A DNA stretch of 64,000 bases. Origin: Ereboglobus luteus. Its GTDB lineage: Bacteria > Verrucomicrobiota > Verrucomicrobiia > Opitutales > Opitutaceae. The first letter of the stretch is position 1, and each line of letters starts with the position of its first letter. Of the stretch, positions 53,359 through 60,337 are shown piece by piece. The stretch covers positions 2,956,501 through 3,020,500 of the forward strand of contig NZ_CP023004.1 of the NCBI RefSeq assembly GCF_003096195.1, written 5' to 3'. The notes beneath the pieces were generated by a model that was not told the origin of the DNA, ran no database searches, and saw only the letters and a program-made list of their open reading frames with translations. A program made the position numbers and the translations under genes.

Positions 53359-55023
53359 ATGAAAAACAAACTGCGCAGCAAATGGGAATTCGGTGTGGCA
53401 ACCGTGAAACGCGACGGCATTTTATACGGCCTCGGTTATACAAAGGAGGAAATCGACCGGCCCTATATCGCCGTGGTCAATTCCTGGAATGAATACAATC
53501 CCGGCCACGTTCATCTGCGCGAGGTTGCCGAGCGCGTGAAGCAGGGCATCCGCGAGGCGGGCGGCCTGCCGTTCGAGGTTGTGACCACCGGCTTGTGCGA
53601 CGGCCTCGTGCTCAAGGATCCGCGTTACATCGAGCTTCCCAGCCGCAATCTCATCGCCGACGAGGTCGAGCTGAACATCGAGTCCAACCTGTTCGACGGC
53701 ATGGTGCTGTTGAGCACGTGCGATTCGATTGTGCCCGGCCACCTCATGGCCGCCGCGCGCATCGGCATCCCCGCAGTGCTCGTGACGGGCGGCTACATGC
53801 CCAACTGTATTTTCCGCGGGCGCGACATCGGCGTGACCGAGGTTTCCGACGCCATCGGGCAAGTCATGGAGGGTCGCATGAAACGCGCCTGTTTCGACGA
53901 AATGGTCGGCTGCGGCCACGCGGGGCAGGGCGCGTGCGGCGAGATGACAACCGCCAACAGCATGTGCTGCGCCGCCGAGGCGATGGGCATGACGCTGCCC
54001 GGCAACTCCACCGTCGACGCCACGGACAAGCGCCGCCTCTGGTCAATCGCGCACAAGGCCGGCCACCACATCATGCGCATGGTCAACGAAGGCATCACGA
54101 CGCGCGATCTCATCACCGAGAAATCCATCGAAAACGCCATCATCACCGACCTCGCCATCGGCGGCTCGACGAACCTCCTGCTGCACATCCCCGCCATCGC
54201 CACCGAGGCCGGGTTTGATCGCGACTGGTGGAAGTTTTTCGACGAAGCCTCGCACCGCGTCCCGCTACTGACCGGCATCTCGCCCAGCGGACGTTATTAT
54301 TTCAAGGACTTCGACGCCGCGGGCGGACTGCCCGGCCTGTTGAAAAACCTGCTGCCATTGATGCACGCCGACATCCCTACGGTAAACGGAAAAACGCTTG
54401 CGGAAAACGTCTCCAGCGCGCGCGTGTATAACAAGGACGTGATTCGCGACCTGGACAACCCCGTCACCAAGGCCGCGGGCATAGCGGTGCTCTACGGAAA
54501 CATCGCGCCGGAAGGGGCGATCCTCAAGGCGGCGGCCGTCGATCCCTCGCAATACCAGTTCGAGGGTGTCGCCAAGGTTTTCCACGATGTCGATGACGCC
54601 GTGGCCGCGTTGCGCCGCAAAGAAATCACGCCCGGCATGGCGGTCGTCATTCGTTATCTCGGTCCCAAGGGCCGCTTCGGCACGACGGCGTTTGCGTTCC
54701 AAAAGGAGCTCGCGGGAATGTCCATCGCCAAGCAGGTCGCGATCATCACCGACGGACGTTTCTCCGGCGGAACCTCGGGCCTGAGCATCGGATACGTCGC
54801 GCCCGAGGCGGCGATTGGCGGCCCGTTGAACGCGGTGCAGGACGGCGACAAAGTCATCATCGACATTGAAAAACGCGCCATGAACATCGACGTGAGCGAC
54901 GAGGAAATCAAACGCCGCCAGGCCGCCGTGACATGGGAGTTCGACGAAACCAAATACAGCCGCTTCCTGCGCCTCTTCACCCGCAACGTCACCTCCACCG
55001 CCAAGGGTGCGACGTGGATTTGA
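53359..55023 (+). CDS. IlvD/Edd family dehydratase, probable sugar-acid dehydratase
   Basis: Fe-S dehydratase of 554 residues that removes water from a vicinal diol acid to give a 2-keto acid. Family motifs: NPGHVHLREVAE (residues 47-58), CDSIVPGHLMAAA with Cys121, GCGHAGQGACGEMTTANSM with Cys193, GGSTNLLLHI and TDGRFSGGTSGLSIGYVAPEA. It lacks the first ligand Cys of the plant-type [2Fe-2S] dihydroxy-acid dehydratases (PGH here); TTGLC80DG offers another Cys. The operon context with KDG kinase and KDPG aldolase upstream favours a sugar-acid rather than branched-chain amino acid role. An AT-rich leader precedes the ATG. Confidence 0.87.
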   Translation: MKNKLRSKWEFGVATVKRDGILYGLGYTKEEIDRPYIAVVNSWNEYNPGHVHLREVAERVKQGIREAGGLPFEVVTTGLCDGLVLKDPRYIELPSRNLIADEVELNIESNLFDGMVLLSTCDSIVPGHLMAAARIGIPAVLVTGGYMPNCIFRGRDIGVTEVSDAIGQVMEGRMKRACFDEMVGCGHAGQGACGEMTTANSMCCAAEAMGMTLPGNSTVDATDKRRLWSIAHKAGHHIMRMVNEGITTRDLITEKSIENAIITDLAIGGSTNLLLHIPAIATEAGFDRDWWKFFDEASHRVPLLTGISPSGRYYFKDFDAAGGLPGLLKNLLPLMHADIPTVNGKTLAENVSSARVYNKDVIRDLDNPVTKAAGIAVLYGNIAPEGAILKAAAVDPSQYQFEGVAKVFHDVDDAVAALRRKEITPGMAVVIRYLGPKGRFGTTAFAFQKELAGMSIAKQVAIITDGRFSGGTSGLSIGYVAPEAAIGGPLNAVQDGDKVIIDIEKRAMNIDVSDEEIKRRQAAVTWEFDETKYSRFLRLFTRNVTSTAKGATWI

Positions 55024-55407
55024 GTATTGCAACATAGCCGAAGGACAGTCGTCGAAAACGGGGATGCTGGCATTCTGGCCAGCATCTCAAAATCATCTGT
55101 GATCTTGAGGATTCTCTGTTTGCGAGCGCGCACGAGTCATGTCGCTTGTCGCCCGTCATTTCGCAGTCGGCGCAACTCGGTCGTCTCAATCATGCCGCAT
55201 ACCGGCTAAGTTTTCGCTTTTTGTCAGCCCGCCCCATGCTATTGATAGAGAAACCGGATTCCGGGGTCTTGTAGAAAGGCGGCCTTTGCCCACCGATTAA
55301 GTGTCGCCGCTCAAAATACACAGCATCGCGGGCTTGATTCATTTCGTTTTCGGATGCATCGAAATGGAAAAATACGGAAAAACTTCCTTCCAAAAAAACT
55401 CCCGCGC
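55024..55407. other. Non-coding gap after the IlvD/Edd gene
   Basis: 384 bases with no supported gene. It contains a 9-bp hairpin (arms 55063-55071 and 55078-55086, no T-run) that may be a terminator and a small AAAGGC/GCCTTT palindrome near 55278. The sequence becomes AT-richer towards the next gene, as for a promoter, but no confident -35/-10 pair was found. Confidence 0.5.
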
Positions 55408-56880
55408 ATGAATCCCATGAAAAACATCCCCTTGCTCGCCGTCCTTGCGGTTTTCTCCGTATTCAATCTCTCATTCCTTCGCGCGGCGGAGCCGCGGTCC
55501 GCGCCCTATGTGGCCCGCGAATACAATCTGCGCGTTCCGGCCAAACTCACTCATGCCGCGCCCGTGAATCTTGGCGGGGGGCAGCGAGGTTTCGTTTTTC
55601 TCTTTTCGGAGGAAAGCAACGTCGATCCTTTTGAGGGCAGTTTCTTCTTTCCCAAACATCCGCCTTTTCTCGCCGTGTTCACCGAGGCCGGAAAGGAGCT
55701 CTGGCGCAAGGAGCTCACCTACGCGCTGCCGGGCACATGGTTCATCCCCGTGCTCCCGCTCGACATGGACGGCGATGGCATTGACGAAATTTATTACGTC
55801 AACAACACCGGCCCGAAACCTTTCGTCTATAAAAATTATAAACTCGAGCGTCTCGACTCGCGCACTGGAAAAGTCACCGCCGCGATCTCCTGGCCCCAGC
55901 CTACGCACAACCAGGCCAACAGTTACAAATGGCGCTTCTCGCTCGTCGGCGGACGCGCCCGCGACGGCGCGCCCGTGCTCGTCGCCGGTGTCGGCACTTA
56001 CCGCGACATGCGCCTGCGCGCCTTCGACGCCAACCTCAAAAAGCGCTGGGAGGTCTATTATCCCGACGACTTCGACGGCCCTCGCGCCAGCCACTCGACC
56101 GCCATCCTCGACCTTGATCGCAACCGCCACGGCGCGGGCCAGTTCATGTGGGGCGAGCGTTGCATTGATTTCGACGACGGCAAGGAACGCTTCGTTCTCG
56201 ACCGCGACGCTTGGTATGACCATTCCGACACCGTCCTGCCCGTTTACGACAAGGCCACGGGCAAATGGGACTTTTGGACAACGCGCGAAAAGGGCGACGA
56301 CGGCAAGGTGCCCCGCGCCGTGATGTTCGACCAGGATGGCAAACGCCTCTGGTCGGTGCCGGACATGCGGGGGCACTTTCATTACGGCTGGGTTGGCAAT
56401 TTCGGCCCCGCCGGCGAACGCATCGCGATGGCCGGACGTTACGCGCTCTCCGAGGAACAGCGAGACACCGCCCGCGCCTCCGGCGACACCAGCAAGGCGG
56501 CCACGTCCGTGTTCAGTTTTTACGAGGCCAAGACGGGCAAGCCGCTTCCCGCGCCAAAGTTTCCGCCGTCAGGCCGGGTGGTTGATTTCAACGGCGACGG
56601 TTTCCACGAAATATTCACCGGCGGCGTGCTTTACGACCGGTTCGGCAAAAAAATCTTCTCCGTAAAAAAAGCCGGCGCCCTCATGTGCTTTCACATCCTC
56701 GACCTGCCCGGCGAGCAAATCATGCTCAACACCGGCAACGGAAAAATCCAAATCTGGGCCGACCGCAACGCCAAGGACGCGCCCGGCATGGCCGCCCGTT
56801 ACGCCGACCCGCTCTACCGCGAAAACGTCCGCCACTCCGCCGTCGGCTATAACGGCCGCGTTCCGATTCTGAATTATTGA
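55408..56880 (+). CDS. Secreted FG-GAP-like beta-propeller protein
   Basis: 490 residues from ATG 55408 (an ATG at 55417 is equivalent) with signal peptide ending ...LSFLRAA. The mature part has repeated Ca-binding-like loops LPLDMDGDGIDEIYYV, AILDLDRNRHGAG and DFNGDGFHEIFTGG with strands between, characteristic of FG-GAP/VCBS-type propellers. Polysaccharide lyases of several families and integrin-like proteins share this pattern; no catalytic motif was recognised, so activity is not assigned. A lyase role would fit the uronate pathway upstream. It overlaps the 3-prime end of the leftward MFS gene by 7 bases. Confidence 0.7.
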   Translation: MNPMKNIPLLAVLAVFSVFNLSFLRAAEPRSAPYVAREYNLRVPAKLTHAAPVNLGGGQRGFVFLFSEESNVDPFEGSFFFPKHPPFLAVFTEAGKELWRKELTYALPGTWFIPVLPLDMDGDGIDEIYYVNNTGPKPFVYKNYKLERLDSRTGKVTAAISWPQPTHNQANSYKWRFSLVGGRARDGAPVLVAGVGTYRDMRLRAFDANLKKRWEVYYPDDFDGPRASHSTAILDLDRNRHGAGQFMWGERCIDFDDGKERFVLDRDAWYDHSDTVLPVYDKATGKWDFWTTREKGDDGKVPRAVMFDQDGKRLWSVPDMRGHFHYGWVGNFGPAGERIAMAGRYALSEEQRDTARASGDTSKAATSVFSFYEAKTGKPLPAPKFPPSGRVVDFNGDGFHEIFTGGVLYDRFGKKIFSVKKAGALMCFHILDLPGEQIMLNTGNGKIQIWADRNAKDAPGMAARYADPLYRENVRHSAVGYNGRVPILNY

Positions 56881-58121
56881 ACCGCCGCGGACCCGGGCCG
56901 CCGCTGGTAAAACCACCACAACACTCCCGCCGCCAGCGGATGCAGCAGCGCGCCCGCGATAAAAAGCGCCGGGTAGCCAAACTGCGCCAGAAGCCAGCCC
57001 GCCGTGAAATTCACCAGCGCGCCCGTGCCGGCGCCGCAGGCGTTGATGATGCCGACGCACGTGCCCACTTGATGGCGGGGCATCACGTCGGCCATCAGCA
57101 GGTTTGTGAGATTGAACCACACGAGCGCCATTGCCTGGACCACGCACAGAATCGCGATCACGCCCGCATGGCTCGTCACAAACGGCATGATGATCATGGC
57201 GGGCGAGAGGCACGCGGTGAGCTGCAACAACCGCAACCGCCCTTTCTGGGGCGTCCACCCCCGGTCGATGAGCACATCCGAAAAGCGGCTCAGCACCATG
57301 TTCATGACCAGCGAAACGGCGAAGGGGATCCAGCCGACCCAGCCGAGTTTTGCAAAGGACATGTCGAGTTCCTCCTGCAAATATCCCGGCTGCCAAAACA
57401 TCAGGAAAAACCACAGCGGATCACTGATGGCGCGCGCCAGTATCAATCCCCACAGCGTGCGATTGCGCAACAGCGACGCCAGCGATGAGGAGGCGCTTGC
57501 AACCGGCGAAGTCGCCGCGGGCGCGGTGTATTGGGGCGGATTGCGGTCCGCCATTATCCACATCAACGCCAGCGCGACACCCGTCAACCCGGGCACGATA
57601 AACGCCCATCGCCAGCCAAACGCCGTCGCCAGCGACACGGCCAGCGGCGTCACGAGGATGTTGCCCGCCGACGAAAAGGGTTTGCTGAACATGTTGGCCG
57701 TGCCGCGCCGGTCATGGGGAAACCAGGTGACGATGGTCACCATCACCATCGGCACCACGCCCGCCCCGGCGAAACCCAGCGCCATGCGGCACGCGGCGAA
57801 CTGCCAGAGTTGCGACGAGGAGGCCGTGAGCAGTGTCACGGCGGACATTGTGCAAAGGAAAACAGGCATCATCACACGGGTGCCGAAGCGGTCGATCAGC
57901 CGTCCCGCAAAAAAATATCCGATCGTGTAAGGCACCATGAAAATGGCGGTGAGCCAGCCGTATTCGATGTCGCTCCAGCCGAACACGCCCTTGAGCGTGG
58001 TTTTGAGCACCGAGAGCGTCTGCCGGTCGAGGTAATACATCATCCCCGCCATCCCCGCCAGCGCCAGGATATACCATGCCCGAAACGGGATGCGGGGTTG
58101 CTGTTGGGGAACCTGTGGCAT
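56874..58121 (-). CDS. MFS transporter, anion:cation symporter-like
   Basis: 415-residue inner-membrane transporter with about 12 membrane segments, transcribed leftwards. TM1 has MAGMMYYLDRQTLSVLKTTL and the first loop FFAGRLIDRFGTRVMM, as in the ExuT/GudP group. It is paralogous in type to the carrier at 10258. The upstream region contains a CACGTG core at 58147-58152 that resembles a LacI-type operator centre. Convergent overlap with the propeller gene leaves no room for a separate terminator. Confidence 0.85.
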   Translation of the reverse strand: MPQVPQQQPRIPFRAWYILALAGMAGMMYYLDRQTLSVLKTTLKGVFGWSDIEYGWLTAIFMVPYTIGYFFAGRLIDRFGTRVMMPVFLCTMSAVTLLTASSSQLWQFAACRMALGFAGAGVVPMVMVTIVTWFPHDRRGTANMFSKPFSSAGNILVTPLAVSLATAFGWRWAFIVPGLTGVALALMWIMADRNPPQYTAPAATSPVASASSSLASLLRNRTLWGLILARAISDPLWFFLMFWQPGYLQEELDMSFAKLGWVGWIPFAVSLVMNMVLSRFSDVLIDRGWTPQKGRLRLLQLTACLSPAMIIMPFVTSHAGVIAILCVVQAMALVWFNLTNLLMADVMPRHQVGTCVGIINACGAGTGALVNFTAGWLLAQFGYPALFIAGALLHPLAAGVLWWFYQRRPGSAAVQ

Positions 58122-58374
58122 GCGCTAAAAATCAGCAAAGGGCGGTCACGTGTAAATCAATTAAAACTGGGGTATGTGTATATTTGACTGTTTGATAGTG
58201 AATTAAATGTAACAGTATAGCCATTATATGCTGCGGGCTCTTTTGTTGTCTTGAAAACCTTGTGCGCCGCGCGTCCCGACGTCGCGCAGATTTACACCGC
58301 CACCTCGATAAACCACTGCGAAAAACGTGCGCGATGCCATTCGCGTGACTGCGATCAAATTACCGCTATCGTAG

Positions 58375-58650
58375 CCTTCGTCGGCGGTGGCAAATCCAAA
58401 TGCCAAAGGAGCACATACTTCTTTTAAAATAGATCCCAATACAGGGAAAATTTCAAAAATATGAGACATATTACCCCCAATCCGGATTACCTCTCAATTC
58501 GCGGAAAGTAGTTAAATGAGTTAACGCTCAATATGAAAAACCAGACACACACTTTAATAAAGATACACAACCAGACGCGCCTACTCCGCATAGTCACGAT
58601 CCTTTAACGCTAGGTGGCGTGATGCCGGCTAATCCAAATGAACTACCTCG
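58375..58650 (+). pseudogene. Decayed C-terminal domain of a polymorphic (Rhs-like) toxin
   Basis: Translated in two frames, the remnant reads SAVANPNAKGAHTSFKIDPNTGKISK, then after a one-base shift YETYYPQSGLPLNSRKVVK, a TGA stop at 58517, and NAQYEKPDTHFNKDTQPDAPTPHSHDPLTLGGVMPANPNELPR. The combination HTSFKIDPNTGKIS...H.NK....PTPH.HDP....G...P..PNELPR is typical of Rhs-associated C-terminal toxin modules. The frameshift, internal stop and absence of an Rhs core indicate decay. The region is AT-richer than the flanks, consistent with horizontal acquisition. It directly precedes the Imm53-like remnant. Confidence 0.6.
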
Positions 58651-58656
58651 ATAATA

Positions 58657-58858
58657 ATGAATGCCATACAAGAACTTCAAAATTGGTTTGAGCATCATTG
58701 CGATGATGCCTGGGAGCATGGAGATTGTATACTGTGTGTTGGCTATCAATAAAATCGATAAATCCGAAAGGTATTGGTATTGGTGTTGGACTGAAAGCTC
58801 GACTTTCAAAGCACGCGGTGGTCCCAAAAACATAGAGGAGATGATTGTTTTTTTATAA
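58657..58858 (+). pseudogene. Decayed Imm53-like immunity gene
   Basis: ATG 58657 opens MNAIQELQNWFEHHCDDAWEHGDCI, matching the N-terminus of Imm53 immunity proteins (LQNWY..QCDGDWEH). After 31 codons a stop is reached, but the neighbouring frame continues SERYWYWCWTESSTFKARGGPKNIEEMIVFL, matching the family C-terminus (W..C.V....F.G.GGP.NLEEI). A central segment is missing and the frame is shifted, so it is non-functional. Neighbouring toxin remnants support a relict toxin-immunity pair. Confidence 0.62.
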
Positions 58859-59063
58859 TGTGGGCAAAAAACGCAAGAGCCTGATTTTATCTAGTCGTTC
58901 CTAAAAAGTCGTTTTACACGAGAAAGAGTCGAGCGGGGGCAGGCTGGATACTACCTTTTGGCATAACGCCGACGGCAACGCGATTCGAACCGCTGCACTG
59001 GTGCGCTCCGTGCCATCCTGCCCGGGGATAACACGCGTCATGACGTGCGAGGGTGGGGCAGTA
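58859..59063. other. Non-coding remainder of the relic region
   Basis: Together with 58122-58374 this forms the gene-free part of a 942-base gap. No open gene, tRNA or clear terminator was found. A short direct repeat (AGTCGTT at 58894 and 58907) is visible. Confidence 0.4.
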
Positions 59064-60200
59064 TTACGCGAGGGTGGGCAGGGTGATGTTGCGCATGTCC
59101 AGACCGTCAGATTGTGTTTCGTGGACGGGAGCCGTCACTTGGGAGGGCGCGATCGTTGTGTCGCGCAATACCAGTGTCGCCGACAGGCGGATTGACGGCA
59201 GGCTCAGATTGATTGCGTCGGCTTCGTCACTTTCCCAGTTGTTGACTATCAGGCGTTGCAACATGTCCACCGCGGCCTCGGCCATCTTCTCGACATTGTG
59301 ATCCACGGTGCTCAACGCCGGGGTCATTTGCTCGGTGAAGGGCAGGTTGTCGAATCCGAACAGCGAGCAGTCGCGCGGCACCTTCACGCCGTTGCGCTGC
59401 AGCTCCCACATCGCCCCGGTCGCCACCATATCATCAAGCGCGATCAGCGCCGTCGCGCGTCGTTTTGACGCCAGGTAGAGCTCCGCCAGTTCGTGGCCGT
59501 AGCGCATGCCCAGATGCCGGTGTTCCGGCATGTCAAACACATCCACGCATGTTTTCATGTCCAGCCCGCGCGCCTTGAGCGCCTTGCGCACACCTTCATG
59601 CCTCGGCACGCCCATTGGAAATTTTTTGCTGATGCCCAGCAGCGCGAAATGCCGGTGCCCCAAGTCGAGCAAATGGTCGGTCACTTTGGCAAGGGCCTCG
59701 GTGCGGTCGAGCGACACGGTGTTGCTATCACCCGGCCTGCGCGGCTCAAGCATCACCGCGGGTATTTCCGCATTGCGCAGCATTTGCAGCCACGTCTCGC
59801 GCACCTCGGGCGGCGGCGCGTCCACCAGGATCACGCCGTCCGCGCGCATGGATATGAAACGCTTGATCATGTCGGTGCCGCGCACCGGGTCGTCCTCCGA
59901 AATCGCCATGAGCGAATGCAATCCCCGGTTGCTGATGCAGTGGTGCGCATGGGTGATTTTTTCAACCGCCACTTGTGTGTTCAGGTTGCGAATGCTCAGG
60001 CCGATCACCCCCGTGCGCTGTCCGCGCAATCCGCGGGCGTGGGGACTTGGTGAAAAATGCAGTTCGCTCATCGCCCGCCTGACGCGGGCAACGGTTTCCT
60101 CGCTCACACCGGGTTGTCCGTTGATTGCGCGCGACACGGCCCATCGGGATATTCCGAGATGCTTGGCTAGTTCAGCGGTGGTGTGGATTGTTTTACTCAC
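59064..60200 (-). CDS. LacI family transcriptional regulator
   Basis: 378-residue repressor. The N-terminal helix-turn-helix is TTAELAKHLGISRWAVSRAINGQPGVSEETVARVRRAM with the hinge helix HARGLRGQRTGVIG. The effector-binding domain (periplasmic-binding-protein fold) includes GVILVDAPPPEVRETWL, ALLGISKKFPMGVPRHEGVRKAL, ATALIALDDMVATGAMWEL and FGFDNLPF. A palindrome with central CG (60298-60313) lies about 100 bases upstream and could be its operator. It probably responds to a sugar; the flanking MFS gene is a candidate target. Confidence 0.92.
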   Translation of the reverse strand: MSKTIHTTAELAKHLGISRWAVSRAINGQPGVSEETVARVRRAMSELHFSPSPHARGLRGQRTGVIGLSIRNLNTQVAVEKITHAHHCISNRGLHSLMAISEDDPVRGTDMIKRFISMRADGVILVDAPPPEVRETWLQMLRNAEIPAVMLEPRRPGDSNTVSLDRTEALAKVTDHLLDLGHRHFALLGISKKFPMGVPRHEGVRKALKARGLDMKTCVDVFDMPEHRHLGMRYGHELAELYLASKRRATALIALDDMVATGAMWELQRNGVKVPRDCSLFGFDNLPFTEQMTPALSTVDHNVEKMAEAAVDMLQRLIVNNWESDEADAINLSLPSIRLSATLVLRDTTIAPSQVTAPVHETQSDGLDMRNITLPTLA

Positions 60201-60297
60201 GATGCCGTGTCTGTAAAAAAGTGGTGATTTTGAGCCCGGAAAGCAATGGTGTTAATCGATAGACGCATGTAATGGAGGGAAAATAATTGACATGCAA

Positions 60298-60313
60298 GCT
60301 AACACGTGTTGGC
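60298..60313. promoter_or_regulatory. LacI-type operator candidate
   Basis: GCTAACAC-GTGTTGGC, a 16-bp near-perfect palindrome with the central CG typical of LacI/GalR operators, in the divergent region between the LacI gene and the TPR membrane protein gene. A perfect TTGACA hexamer lies at 60287-60292, but no good -10 box follows at standard spacing. Confidence 0.45.
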
Positions 60314-60337
60314 CTTTGTGTATTCACCCGATTCCCC

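Noticed and set aside
55408-56880. Assignment of the propeller protein as an ulvan or rhamnogalacturonan lyase
   Set aside because: Propeller Ca-loops fit several families and no catalytic residues could be recognised; left as an FG-GAP-like protein.
58975-59000. Sequence GATTCGAACCGC resembling a tRNA T-loop
   Set aside because: No pairing T-stem, anticodon arm or acceptor stem could be built on either strand.
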